DNA of 52,457 bases from positions 1 through 52,457 of the forward strand of contig JAFVRD010000014.1 in assembly GCA_017504435.1 (NCBI GenBank). Direction: 5' to 3'. The DNA is from Lentisphaeria bacterium (GTDB lineage Bacteria; Verrucomicrobiota; Lentisphaeria; Victivallales; Victivallaceae). Positions 27,113 through 36,430 of this stretch are shown here, piece by piece. The number at the start of each line of letters is the position of its first letter. The first letter of the stretch is position 1. The notes below the pieces were generated by a model. The model saw only the letters and a list, made by a program, of their open reading frames with translations, was not told where the DNA came from and searched no databases. Position numbers and translations under genes: made by a program.

Positions 27113-28491
27113 TCCTGATTCAGTTTCAAAGCGGCACTTTGACCTTATCCGGCATTGACACTCTGCCGGATTGTCTGCAGCATCTGGCGAAACCGGATCC
27201 ACGGTGCGGCAATTTCCGCGCCAGAGCATGTGATTATGCACCGATCGTGCTGGCACTGTTGGCAAACGGCATCAAATTTTGTGATCAGGTTCGCGATTAC
27301 GCCCCATTGACCGATCTGCATTTATGTATGCAGATAACTCCGCACCCTCATCAGCAGCAGGCGTTGGATGCGTGGAAGAAAAATCAATGCCGGGGCATTG
27401 CCGCCTTACCGACCGGGGCAGGAAAAACCATTCTGGCGATGCTGGCGATCGCTCACTTGCAGCGGCCGGCACTGATACTCGTACCGACCATTGATCTGCT
27501 GACCCAATGGTGCGGTGTGATCGAAAAATTTTTTCATTACGCTCCCGGCATGCTCGGCGGAGGTGCCCGGGAAATAAAACCCATCACCGTCAGCACCTAT
27601 GATTCGGCACTGCTGAATATTGAATTTATCGGCAACCGCTTCGCATTGCTGATCGCCGATGAGTGTCATCATCTGCCCTCCCCGGAAAACCGCCTGTGTG
27701 CCGCCATGTCCATCGCCCCGTTCCGGTTGGGGTTGTCTGCCACTCCGGAACTCAATGAAGAATATTCTGCGGTAATGAAAGAACTGCTGGGGGATGTGGT
27801 ATGTGAAATCAATATTTCGGAATTGACCGGCACTGTCCTCTCCTCATACGATGTGGTAAAAATCCCGGTGGAACTCTCCGGCGATGAAGCTGCAGTGTAT
27901 GCCCGCAACCGTGCCGTATACACCGCATTTCTGCGCCGGTGGGGAATAAATTTTTCGCATCCGTCCGACTGGGCGGATTTTCTCATTGCTTCAGCCCGTT
28001 ATCCGAGTGGCAAAGAGGCGTTTCAGGCATTTCTGACCCAGCGGCGGATCGCCCGTGCCGGCAAAGCCAAATTGGATGCCGTCGCCCAAATCCTGCTCCG
28101 GCATCCCGGCGAAAGCACGATTATTTTTACCGCGGACAATGATGCCGCCTACGAAATCGGCAGAAAATTTGTCCTTCCGGTGCTGACTCATCATACCAAA
28201 GCCGCAGAAAGAAAAGATTTTCTCGACCGTTTCCGTTCCGGAGAATACCCGATACTGGTCACCAGTAAAGTGCTTAATGAGGGTGTGGATGTTCCGGCAG
28301 CGGCAGTCGGGATCGTGGTTTCCGGTTCCGGGAGTGTCCGTGAACATGTCCAGCGGTTGGGGCGTATTCTCCGTCCGGCACCGGACAAACCGCGGGCGGT
28401 ACTCTACGAATTGGTCAGTGCCAATACCTCGGAAGAGTCCATCAGTGAAAGGCGGCGCGCCCACAATGCTTACCGGAGGCGGTCATGCTGA
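27109..28491 (+). CDS. XPB-like superfamily 2 DNA helicase
   Basis: A 460-residue helicase of the XPB/SSL2 type. A short N-terminal domain (about 1-80, with DPRCGNFRARACDYAPIV) resembles the damage-recognition domain of archaeal XPB. The core follows: Walker A LPTGAGKT (about 103-110), motif Ia LVPTIDLLTQW, motif II ADECHH, motif III LGLSATP, then IIFTADND, VLNEGVDVPA and motif VI QRLGRILRP. It is immediately followed, with a 7-base overlap, by the DUF790/Bax1 nuclease partner, as in archaea, where XPB-Bax1 acts as a repair helicase-nuclease. ATGA overlap with the preceding gene. Confidence 0.85.
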   Translation: MILIQFQSGTLTLSGIDTLPDCLQHLAKPDPRCGNFRARACDYAPIVLALLANGIKFCDQVRDYAPLTDLHLCMQITPHPHQQQALDAWKKNQCRGIAALPTGAGKTILAMLAIAHLQRPALILVPTIDLLTQWCGVIEKFFHYAPGMLGGGAREIKPITVSTYDSALLNIEFIGNRFALLIADECHHLPSPENRLCAAMSIAPFRLGLSATPELNEEYSAVMKELLGDVVCEINISELTGTVLSSYDVVKIPVELSGDEAAVYARNRAVYTAFLRRWGINFSHPSDWADFLIASARYPSGKEAFQAFLTQRRIARAGKAKLDAVAQILLRHPGESTIIFTADNDAAYEIGRKFVLPVLTHHTKAAERKDFLDRFRSGEYPILVTSKVLNEGVDVPAAAVGIVVSGSGSVREHVQRLGRILRPAPDKPRAVLYELVSANTSEESISERRRAHNAYRRRSC

Positions 28492-29684
28492 AAAAAGAAC
28501 ATCTGAAATTCCGTATTGCCAATGGCAGAATCAAACCGGTTTTTATCTCACCGGAAGCTCCGGAAAATACTGCTCTGGCGCAACGCTTTATCGCGCTTTA
28601 TGAACATGCCGCGGCGGCAGCCATGCGACGGGGCGAATTGAATGATGCCGCCGAAGCCCTCATCCGGGCGGAAAAAGATTTGAAATCAGCTGCCGGATTG
28701 AATAAACTTCTGCTTGACCGTACGTTGTTTTCGGCGGCTTTGGAATGTGATTATCCGGCTTTGCGCCGGAAACTTTTTCTTGATTCAGCACAAAAATTCA
28801 CCAATGGCATACTGCCTGCCGGCGGAGAAGTAGATTTTTACGGTGATCTGCCGGATTTTGAAATAATCTGCGGCTTTACGACAATCACTCCGACCGCCCT
28901 GCTGCACCGTTACAATCTCGCCCAGGCTCAAGGATTGATGTTTTTTACCGAAAAATTATCTTTCACTGCCCAAAGCAGCGATGCTGCTGAATTGCGGAAA
29001 CTATTGAAAGCAATCAAATTTTTCCGCCTGCTCGCGCACTTCAAAGCCATTGGCAAAGGCGGAATTTCCGCAGAGATCAGCGGACCATTTTCCCTTTTCG
29101 GCCCGACTGCCAAATACGCGCTCAATCTCGCCAACATCCTGCCTGCGCTGGTCAATTTGCCCCAATGGTCTCTGGAAGCAGAACTCAAAATAAAAGACCG
29201 GATATTGCATTTGAAACTGGATAATAAAGCGGCATTAGTCTCTCATTACCGCAATCTGTCCGGCTATATCCCGGAGGAGATCCGGCTCTATCACCGGCTG
29301 TTTGCGGAAAAATCCGGCGATTGGCAAATCACCGGCGACACCCCGTTCCTTGATGCCGGAGAACAGGAGATCATTTTTCCGGATATATCTTTCACCTCCG
29401 GCACGACCGGCAAAACCATCCATCTGGAACTATTTCACCGGTGGCACGCATCGCTGCTTGACCGCCGCATCGACCTGCTCAAACACCATCCCGAACTGCC
29501 CTTGATACTGGGTATTGACCGGGCATTGGTCGCATCTCCGGAAGTGTTGGCAGAAAAATTATCCGATGCTCCACATCTGCTTGACCGGTGCTGGCTGTTC
29601 CGGGATTTTCCCGGTGTGGACAGCACTTTGCGGGTTTTGAAAAAATGGGAATGTCAAAACCGTTCCCGAACCGTCAATTCCTGA
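28485..29684 (+). CDS. Bax1/DUF790-like nuclease
   Basis: A 399-residue protein resembling Bax1 (DUF790), the nuclease partner of archaeal XPB. Conserved features are the DLPDFE-like start of the central part, a GP(F/S) strand SGPFSLFGPTAKYALNLANILPAL (about 205-230, read in pieces), and a PD-(D/E)xK-type core with FPDISF (about 299) and LELFHRWHASLLDRRIDLL (about 315). It overlaps the helicase gene by 7 bases, so translational coupling is likely. The end overlaps the convergent membrane-protein gene by 11 bases. Confidence 0.78.
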   Translation: MLKKEHLKFRIANGRIKPVFISPEAPENTALAQRFIALYEHAAAAAMRRGELNDAAEALIRAEKDLKSAAGLNKLLLDRTLFSAALECDYPALRRKLFLDSAQKFTNGILPAGGEVDFYGDLPDFEIICGFTTITPTALLHRYNLAQAQGLMFFTEKLSFTAQSSDAAELRKLLKAIKFFRLLAHFKAIGKGGISAEISGPFSLFGPTAKYALNLANILPALVNLPQWSLEAELKIKDRILHLKLDNKAALVSHYRNLSGYIPEEIRLYHRLFAEKSGDWQITGDTPFLDAGEQEIIFPDISFTSGTTGKTIHLELFHRWHASLLDRRIDLLKHHPELPLILGIDRALVASPEVLAEKLSDAPHLLDRCWLFRDFPGVDSTLRVLKKWECQNRSRTVNS

Positions 29685-31218
29685 ACCAGCTGTAAAAACG
29701 CACTGCTGCTGCAATCAGAATAACCTGCAGTTCCGGCACTGCCAGCACATGCATCAGCCATACTGCACTGACACCGAGTGCGATCGCCATAAAGCGCAGC
29801 GGTTCCACCGGATATTCACCTGCCCGCAATTCATTGTCCAATTGGGCGCACGCATAACCGCCGCAAAAAAGTGCCGCTGCCAAAAGCCACCAGCCGAATA
29901 CCGGCATCAGCAGCAGTGCCAGTACGGATATCAACCCCTGAACTCTTGACCATTTTCTGCGGTTCTCTGCCGGACGCCGAAAAAACCATATCACGCTCAA
30001 TACCACAAATAATTGCGGAATGAAGGGTAGATTCATCTTTACGCACAGCATCGGCAAAAATGCCGCCGCCATAAATGCGTACCCGCCGCAATTGAGCATG
30101 ATCCGCACATATTCTCCATGCGGACGGCTCATCCGCCGGTAAAAAATATATCCGCCCAGAATCACCAGCATCAATATACACACACCACCCCAAATCATTC
30201 TCCGGTCATTACGCCACGGAGTCAAAATTTTCACCGGTTGCAGCTTTTCTCCGGTCAGCATCCCGGACAACGCTCCCGCCAGCGGTTTGCCTTCATAATC
30301 ATCCGGAAAAAACGAAATAAATGCCGCATCCATTTTATCCGTATCAAATTGCAATTCTTTTTCCGCCCTGCCAATGGCAAGTTTCCCGTTGCTGCCCGGC
30401 AGGATATACCAGTGCCATTCCGGCAATACACCGGTCATTTCCACCGGGATCACCAGCAATCCGCCAGGCAAAAGCAATTCGGTCAACTGCCAGACCCCGC
30501 CGTCGGAAATGGGGGACAGAGTCCCGGCGAAAATCAAATCCGCTTTTTCCCGGACCCCGGACAAATTCCCCGCACAAATAACTTTACCGGCAGCAAAAAT
30601 CTCCGCCGCGCCGGTACGCATTTTCAGCTCATTATCTCCGGTCAGGATCACCCGGGGCTCTATTCCGGCCGGTTCTGTCATTGACAATGCCGTTATCACC
30701 GCACCATGCCACAATTCGGGAAGTTCATTTTTTTTCCGGAAACCGGGCTGCATATACAAAACCGCCAATGCCAGTACAACTGCAGCGAAACGTCCCCACT
30801 TCACCGGCAAACCCATTCCGGTACACCCGATCAATCCAGCTATAAAAATTTTCTGGGGGATCAGAATATTCAACACTGCCCCCAATAAGATCCCTCCGCA
30901 TAATTGCCGGGAAATATACCATTCATCCGCTGCACGGCAAAGCGTATTGGCACACGACATACCGAATACTGCCGGAACGAGTGCCGAATAAATATCGGCA
31001 TCGCGCATCAAGGCAGTAATACTCAACAATATCAGCTCTGCAGGTGTCCGGAGCCATTCCGGAAGCAGACGGCTCAACAGATAACCGCATCCCGCCCCGG
31101 CGGCACAATAGACAAAGAACCATAACTCCGGGTAAGAAAGCAATTCATTGATGAATATTCCTCCCCAGCACAATCCGGACAGGAAAAAAAGCTGCAGTGG
31201 AAATATTTTCTTTTTCAC
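29674..31218 (-). CDS. Polytopic membrane protein with a large soluble insert, unknown
   Basis: A 514-residue protein. Six or seven helices in the N-terminal 170 residues are followed by a soluble insert of about 190 residues, then four or five C-terminal helices. The insert contains VILTGDNELKMRTGAAEIFAA, LLLPGGLLVIPVEM and a GNLSGVREKADLIFAGT segment, a Rossmann-like pattern loosely resembling membrane-bound spermidine-synthase-like proteins; I cannot assign it. The longest reading starts at a TTG in the T tract of the serS terminator, so GTG 31218 is chosen with low certainty about the exact start. It is convergent with the Bax1 gene. Confidence 0.6.
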   Translation of the reverse strand: MKKKIFPLQLFFLSGLCWGGIFINELLSYPELWFFVYCAAGAGCGYLLSRLLPEWLRTPAELILLSITALMRDADIYSALVPAVFGMSCANTLCRAADEWYISRQLCGGILLGAVLNILIPQKIFIAGLIGCTGMGLPVKWGRFAAVVLALAVLYMQPGFRKKNELPELWHGAVITALSMTEPAGIEPRVILTGDNELKMRTGAAEIFAAGKVICAGNLSGVREKADLIFAGTLSPISDGGVWQLTELLLPGGLLVIPVEMTGVLPEWHWYILPGSNGKLAIGRAEKELQFDTDKMDAAFISFFPDDYEGKPLAGALSGMLTGEKLQPVKILTPWRNDRRMIWGGVCILMLVILGGYIFYRRMSRPHGEYVRIMLNCGGYAFMAAAFLPMLCVKMNLPFIPQLFVVLSVIWFFRRPAENRRKWSRVQGLISVLALLLMPVFGWWLLAAALFCGGYACAQLDNELRAGEYPVEPLRFMAIALGVSAVWLMHVLAVPELQVILIAAAVRFYSWFRN

Positions 31219-31234
31219 GACAAAATCAAAGGTC

Positions 31235-31272
31235 AAAAAAAGGCGCCCCGGAGCCGACGGTTCCGACGCGCC
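31235..31272 (-). terminator. Strong terminator of the metF-glyA-serS operon
   Basis: On the minus strand, GGCGC/GCGCC outer stem and TCGGA/TCCGG inner stem (one G-T pair) with a small internal loop, followed by seven T residues. It lies 20 bases after the serS stop codon. Confidence 0.88.
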
Positions 31273-31291
31273 GTATTGTTAATATACGCGA

Positions 31292-32539
31292 TTATTTCTC
31301 CGGAGCAGTGATCCGGTCAAATCCGGTATACGGACGCAGCACTTCCGGGACAATGATCGAGCCGTCCGGCTGCTGGAAGTTTTCCATAATGCAGATCAGC
31401 ATGCGGTCGGTCGCCGCAGTTGCGCTGATGGTATGGACGAAACCGCGCTGATCTCCGTCTTTGTAACGGATATCCAGACGACGGCTCTGGAATTCGGTCA
31501 AATTGGTATTGCTGGTAACTTCGCGATAGCCGCCGAAACTGGGGAAATATGCTTCGATATCGTATTTCTTGTATCCCGGAGCTCCCAAATCGCCGACGCA
31601 GACATTGACCACATGGTAAGGCAATCCGAGTGCCTGCAGCAGGGCCTCTTCATTTTCCAGACAGAATTCATGGTACTTCGGAGAATCTTCCGGTTTGCAG
31701 AATACGATCTGTTCGACTTTGTGAAACTGATGCACCCGGAAAATACCTTTGGAAGCACGTCCGTAACTGCCTGCTTCAGTACGGAAACAGGGAGTGTAAG
31801 CCGTATAACACAACGGCAATTTTGCACCATCAAGCACATCATCGGCATGATAACCGACCAATGTCTGTTCACTGGTACCGATCAAAGCCAGATCTTCGCC
31901 GTTGATATTGTAAGTCTGATCGGCAAAAAACGGCAGATAACCGGTTCCGAAAAGTGTCCGTTCTTTGGCGAGGCACGGAGTCATGAATACGGTAAAACCG
32001 CGTTCCGCCAGAAATTTCTGCACCCAGAAAAAGAATGCCTGTGCCAGCATCGCGCCCTGACCTTTCCAGTAATAAAAACCGGTCTGGGCAACTTTGGAAC
32101 CGCGGGCGATATCCAGAATATCCAATGCTTCTCCCAGCTGCTGATGATCTTTGATCTGGAAGTCAAAAGTCGGGATAGTACCGACTTTACGGATCTCCAC
32201 ATTGCCGGTATCATCGGTGCCTTCGGGCACATCATCAGCGAGCAGATTGGGCATCCGGATCAAAACTTCCCGGATCCGTTTTTGAAGTACATCAAGTTTA
32301 TTTTCCTTTTCGCCCAGAGCCAATTTGATCTGTTTGACCTGATCGCGGGCGGCAGGATCTTTGGCACACTCTTTGCTCAAACGGTTGCGTTCGCCGCGCA
32401 GAGATTCGATTTCTGCAGCAAGCTGCCGGCAATCGGCATCAATTTTCACCAAACCGTCAATATCCACGGGATAACCGCGGCGGATGCAGTTTTTACGCAC
32501 CATTTCCGCATTGTCACGAATAATTTTAATGTCTATCAT
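31292..32539 (-). CDS. serS: Seryl-tRNA synthetase
   Basis: A 415-residue class II synthetase. The N-terminal helical arm (about 30-100) with SLRGERNRLSKECA binds tRNA. Then come LIGTSEQTLVGYH, motif 2 CFRTEAGSYGRASKGIFRVHQF, and EVTSNTNLTEFQSRRLDIRY. Motif 3 reads HTISATAATDRMLICIMENF, where most SerRS have NGSG and GR; the Arg is kept but the glycine-rich part is altered. It is last in the serine/one-carbon operon and is followed by a strong terminator. Confidence 0.92.
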   Translation of the reverse strand: MIDIKIIRDNAEMVRKNCIRRGYPVDIDGLVKIDADCRQLAAEIESLRGERNRLSKECAKDPAARDQVKQIKLALGEKENKLDVLQKRIREVLIRMPNLLADDVPEGTDDTGNVEIRKVGTIPTFDFQIKDHQQLGEALDILDIARGSKVAQTGFYYWKGQGAMLAQAFFFWVQKFLAERGFTVFMTPCLAKERTLFGTGYLPFFADQTYNINGEDLALIGTSEQTLVGYHADDVLDGAKLPLCYTAYTPCFRTEAGSYGRASKGIFRVHQFHKVEQIVFCKPEDSPKYHEFCLENEEALLQALGLPYHVVNVCVGDLGAPGYKKYDIEAYFPSFGGYREVTSNTNLTEFQSRRLDIRYKDGDQRGFVHTISATAATDRMLICIMENFQQPDGSIIVPEVLRPYTGFDRITAPEK

Positions 32540-32579
32540 GATATTTTCTCTTTTCGTTGGATTTTATATATTGACCGTC

Positions 32580-34298
32580 TCAGAATTGCGGCATCGGGAA
32601 GTTGACCATAAATGCTTTGACCTCTTCACCGATGGCACGGAGAGCCGCCTCATCTTCACGCACCGCCACGGCACGGTCGATAAATTCAGCGACTTTGACC
32701 ATATCTTCCTCTTTCATACCCCGGGTGGTGATCGCCGGAGTGCCGATACGGATACCGCTGGTCACAAAGGGTTTTTCCGGGTCAAAGGGGATCATGTTTT
32801 TATTGGCGGTGATGCGGGCAAGATCCAATGCGTTGGCAACAGCTTTACCGGTGGCACCTTTCGGGCGCAGGTCGATCAGAGAAAGATGGTTGTCAGTACC
32901 GCCGGAAACGATACGGAAACCGCGTTTTGCCAATTCAGCAGCCAGACGGGCTGAATTCAAACGCACCTGACGCTGATAAGCTTTGAACTCATCTTTGAGT
33001 GCTTCACCGAAACAAACTGCTTTCGCAGCGATGACATGCATCAGCGGACCACCCTGCAGACCGGGGAACACTGCGGAATTGATCGCTTTGATGTACTGTT
33101 CTTTGCAAAGGATCAGACCGCCGCGGGGACCGCGCAGAGTTTTGTGAGTGGTGGTAGTGACGACATCGGCATACGGAACCGGTGACGGATGTTCTCCGGC
33201 GGCGACCAGACCGGCAATATGAGCCATATCGACAAAAAGCAACGCGCCGACTTTATCTGCAATTTCACGCAGCCGGGGGAAATCCAGGATCCGCGGATAA
33301 GCACTGGCACCTGCCAGGATCATTTTGGGTTTGCATTCCAGAGCCAGACGTTCGACTTCATCATAATCGATCTGTTCAGTTTCGGCATTGACTCCGTAGG
33401 GCACCATATTGTAAAGTTTGCCGGAGAAGTTCAACGGATGGCCGTGGGTCAGGTGACCGCCGTGATCCAGACTCATTGCCAGCACCGTATCTCCCGGCTG
33501 GCACAAAGCAGTGTAAACCGCCTGATTGGCTCCGCTGCCGGAATGGGGCTGAACGTTGGCAGCTTCCGCGCCGAAAAGTTTTTTAGCACGTTCGATCGCC
33601 AAAGTTTCCACTTCATCAATAAATTCGCAGCCGTTGTAATAACGTTTGCCGGAGTAACCTTCAGCGTATTTGTTGGTCAGCACAGAACCCTGGGCGGCAC
33701 GGACGGCGCAGCTGGCAAAGTTTTCACTGGCGATCAATTCGATTCCGTCGCTCTGACGGGCGGCTTCACGGTCGATCATCGCCGCCAGATCCGGATCAGC
33801 ATCCCGCAATGCGGCAATATCATCATAAGTGGCACGTTCCATTTTCTGCAAACGGCGGGTGTGACGTTCTTCCTTACTGTAAAAAGTTCCGAGCCAAGCC
33901 TGAGCCAGATCTTTCATTTCCGACACAGAAAGAATATCTCCGCCGAGTACCAGACAGTTGGAATTGTTGTGTCTGCGGCTGAGTTCCACGATTTTGGCAG
34001 TAGATGCGATCACAGCACGCACACCATGGAAACGGTTGGCAGAGATCGCCATACCCTGACCGGAACGGCAGAAAAGCATAGCCGCATCAACTTTGCCGGC
34101 AGAAACCATTTTAGCAGCCGGAGCTGCGAAATCAGGATAATCATCGGTGCTGACGATCGAATAAGCACCGCAATCCACGATCTGATGACCGGCAGCTTCC
34201 AAAAATGCCGCCAACTCTTTTTTGGCCTCAAATCCGCCATGATCTGCACCCATGGCGATAACCAGTTTACGATTGGCGATGTCAGAGATTTCTTTCAT
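32580..34298 (-). CDS. glyA: Bifunctional fusion: ribose-5-phosphate isomerase B and serine hydroxymethyltransferase
   Basis: A 572-residue fusion. Residues 1-150 are Rpi[13 protein letters not shown] (18-29), active-site Cys77 in [17 protein letters not shown], and His110 in [13 protein letters not shown]. From about 155 to the end is a complete SHMT (serine + THF to glycine + methylene-THF): [10 protein letters not shown] (185-194), [29 protein letters not shown], the PLP lysine Lys386 in [14 protein letters not shown], and [13 protein letters not shown]. The RpiB motif CGTG is changed to CRSG, so it should be tested whether that half is active. Downstream of the phosphatase gene by 42 bases and upstream of serS by 40 bases. 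Confidence 0.95.
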   Translation of the reverse strand: MKEISDIANRKLVIAMGADHGGFEAKKELAAFLEAAGHQIVDCGAYSIVSTDDYPDFAAPAAKMVSAGKVDAAMLFCRSGQGMAISANRFHGVRAVIASTAKIVELSRRHNNSNCLVLGGDILSVSEMKDLAQAWLGTFYSKEERHTRRLQKMERATYDDIAALRDADPDLAAMIDREAARQSDGIELIASENFASCAVRAAQGSVLTNKYAEGYSGKRYYNGCEFIDEVETLAIERAKKLFGAEAANVQPHSGSGANQAVYTALCQPGDTVLAMSLDHGGHLTHGHPLNFSGKLYNMVPYGVNAETEQIDYDEVERLALECKPKMILAGASAYPRILDFPRLREIADKVGALLFVDMAHIAGLVAAGEHPSPVPYADVVTTTTHKTLRGPRGGLILCKEQYIKAINSAVFPGLQGGPLMHVIAAKAVCFGEALKDEFKAYQRQVRLNSARLAAELAKRGFRIVSGGTDNHLSLIDLRPKGATGKAVANALDLARITANKNMIPFDPEKPFVTSGIRIGTPAITTRGMKEEDMVKVAEFIDRAVAVREDEAALRAIGEEVKAFMVNFPMPQF

Positions 34299-34340
34299 TG
34301 TCCACTTCCTTTTGTTTTATATTTCCGGTTATATTGTTGT

Positions 34341-34802
34341 TTAAGCTTTATGTAAAATTTCCACTGTTTTTTCCAAAGCCGGTATCATCTGTTCCAGACA
34401 ATGCCGGTAAACCGTATCATTCCCGCCGAACGGGTCTGCCACATCCCCCCCGCAGGTGAGCTCCAGCAGACGGATCGTTTTGTCCGCACACTCCGGAAAA
34501 CGTTTCACGATCTCCCGGCAATGCCCGGAACCCATTCCGACGATCAAATCCGCCTGTGCCGCCAATTCTGCAGTCAACTGCCGGGAAACAAATCCGGTGC
34601 AGCTGATCCCGCGTGCTTCCAGAGCCCGTTGTGCCCCGAAACTCATCATACTGCCGGCATCGGCATACAATCCCGCCGACATGGCAACGATACCGTCAAC
34701 TGCACACACCGCATTGAAATACCTTTCCGCCATCGGACTGCGGCAGGTATTGCCGGTACAGACAAACAACACTTTTTTTTCAGCCGTATTTTTGTTTGCC
34801 AT
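34341..34802 (-). CDS. Low-molecular-weight protein phosphatase, arginine-phosphatase (YwlE)-like
   Basis: A 153-residue protein. The P-loop VCTGNTCRSPMAE (14-26) has Thr after Asn, as in the protein-arginine phosphatase YwlE, whereas tyrosine phosphatases have Ile there. The general-acid loop is seen as VADPFGG at about 116-122, with Asp-Pro. The best Shine-Dalgarno sequence in the region, GAGGAGGT, is 7 bases before the ATG. It is the second gene of the metF-glyA-serS operon. Confidence 0.88.
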   Translation of the reverse strand: MANKNTAEKKVLFVCTGNTCRSPMAERYFNAVCAVDGIVAMSAGLYADAGSMMSFGAQRALEARGISCTGFVSRQLTAELAAQADLIVGMGSGHCREIVKRFPECADKTIRLLELTCGGDVADPFGGNDTVYRHCLEQMIPALEKTVEILHKA

Positions 34803-34815
34803 ATAATATACCTCC

Positions 34816-36210
34816 TCAACGCCGGGATTCCAAACCGGATTTGCTGCTTAAATGCCTTTCATACCGCATAATCCGCACAAAAACACAATCTTTGCCGCTG
34901 ATTTCACATTTTCCATCGCTTTGCACACCTCCGCACGGACCGGACTGCAAACGTTTCGGACAGTTGCCAATACAGTAAAAATGGTGTTGCGGCAAAGTAC
35001 ACTTCTGACACCCCCGGCATCCGGCAAGGATTTTTTTAAGCAGTCTGTCCCGTCCCGGGCGCATTTGATCGGCTTTGCGGAAAAATATTTTTTTCAATTT
35101 GTAAGCGGTCCGTTCTTTCAGCGTCACGCCAGCTTCACCCGGGTCACTGATATCCGGAGGAGCTTCAAACGGATATTGACGGCGGAGCACCCGGTCGAAC
35201 ATGTGATATGCCCGGAAGCCGTTACCCATCTCCGCAGATGCCTGATGCTCATTGTATTCGCTCAGAAAATGTTCAAAACTTTTGAATTCCTGCAGTGCGG
35301 ATCTGATCCGCGATGCCACCAGTGCCGCCCGGCCCGGTACATCCACTCCGGAAATTATCACCCCGCTGAATCCCATGTGACGGCAGCCGGCAACCTGTAA
35401 TTCCAAACGGCGGTACTGGGCAGCTTCAAATTGCGCTCTGGAACCGAGCAGTTCCCGGGAGATCAATTTCCGGAATGCAGCAGACATCCGGACACCGGGG
35501 ATCTCGCCGGCAATGATCTTTTCCACTTTATCCGGGGTAAGAAATGTCAGATGAGCAAGCATGGGCAGATATTGTTTCTGCCGGAGCAAATACCACGCCA
35601 AAGCTTGATAGTGCAGCATATCCCAGCCGCTTTGAGCAATGATAAACTGAGCTCCGGCGGCAATTTTTTTATCCAACGCCCGGTATGAGGCCAATGCCGT
35701 ACACCCATCATATTGAAACGGATTGAAAACCGTTCCCGGAAAAACCTCTCTATTCTGCAGCATCTCCAACTGTTCCAAACTGCCGCAATACTTTCTGCTG
35801 CGGCACTCCCGGACAGAAAACGGATAACCATGTCCGGAAACCGGAACCACATTCACCGCACCGCTGGAAAGTGCCAGTTCGTGCTGCGCTCCGGCGGCGG
35901 CGGCATCCCGTCCATCTCCGGAAACAAAGGCGATATTGCGTTTACGCAACTCTTCCGGCAATGCCGAAGCGAGCTCCAATGCACTCCATGAAGCATCCCG
36001 GAAATCGGTCAACGCCACTCCGCCGTAAAGATCTTTCTGTTCTGCCATGGTCGTTATCAATGGCAAAATCCTCTCCACTGCACTCTGACAACGCATCTCA
36101 TTGACAGGGGCACTGCATTCGGCAAGAAAAATAAACTTCCCGTCATCAAGTGCTTTTTTAAACACATTTTCATTTTGTGCCAGAGGCATGTCCAACTGCA
36201 GTGAACTCAT
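34816..36210 (-). CDS. metF: Methylenetetrahydrofolate reductase-like protein with fused MTHFR_C (MetV-type) cysteine domain
   Basis: A 464-residue protein. Residues 1-290 have a weak MetF (TIM-barrel) pattern: FLAECSAP (about 28), GGVALTDFRDA, AFVSGDGRDA, QFIIAQSGWDM and MLAHLTFLTP. Residues 385-455 form a cysteine-rich zinc- or Fe-S-type domain: CRGCQKC, YCIGNCPKRL, GPCGGVQSDGKCE, with DCVFVRIMRYER. In acetogens the two parts are separate subunits (MetF and MetV). Here they are one chain. The protein likely makes methyl-THF from the methylene-THF produced by GlyA. GGAG precedes the ATG at 36210. It is first in the operon with serS. Confidence 0.78.
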   Translation of the reverse strand: MSSLQLDMPLAQNENVFKKALDDGKFIFLAECSAPVNEMRCQSAVERILPLITTMAEQKDLYGGVALTDFRDASWSALELASALPEELRKRNIAFVSGDGRDAAAAGAQHELALSSGAVNVVPVSGHGYPFSVRECRSRKYCGSLEQLEMLQNREVFPGTVFNPFQYDGCTALASYRALDKKIAAGAQFIIAQSGWDMLHYQALAWYLLRQKQYLPMLAHLTFLTPDKVEKIIAGEIPGVRMSAAFRKLISRELLGSRAQFEAAQYRRLELQVAGCRHMGFSGVIISGVDVPGRAALVASRIRSALQEFKSFEHFLSEYNEHQASAEMGNGFRAYHMFDRVLRRQYPFEAPPDISDPGEAGVTLKERTAYKLKKIFFRKADQMRPGRDRLLKKILAGCRGCQKCTLPQHHFYCIGNCPKRLQSGPCGGVQSDGKCEISGKDCVFVRIMRYERHLSSKSGLESRR

Positions 36211-36401
36211 AATCTCCCTCCGGATATCACATTCTGCCGGAAATCAAAAAATTCTCTTCCGAATGACAAGGCCGCTCCGGCTGCGGCAGCACTGAGCCGC
36301 AGCCGCCAAACAGCAGAAGTCACAGAAATACAGTGGAATACTGTCTGCAACTTTTTAATTATAAATGTTTTACACTCTGCTGTCATTTCTCTTTTTTCCA
36401 T
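36207..36401 (-). CDS. Possible short leader ORF before metF-like gene
   Basis: A 64-residue reading frame whose stop overlaps the metF start (ATGA) and whose ATG lies just inside the predicted transcript (start near 36424). It contains a strong hairpin, GGCTGCGGC/GCCGCAGCC (about 36280-36305). There is no good Shine-Dalgarno sequence and no recognised family. It may be a regulatory leader or a chance frame. Confidence 0.25.
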   Translation of the reverse strand: MEKREMTAECKTFIIKKLQTVFHCISVTSAVWRLRLSAAAAGAALSFGREFFDFRQNVISGGRL

Positions 36402-36430
36402 CCCGGACAACTCAACGATGTTATCTTTAT

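Noticed and set aside
31433-34355. Two long plus-strand frames over serS and glyA (390 and 388 codons)
   Set aside because: They mirror conserved genes on the other strand, without ribosome binding sites or recognisable domains. Codon bias of the real genes explains the open frames.
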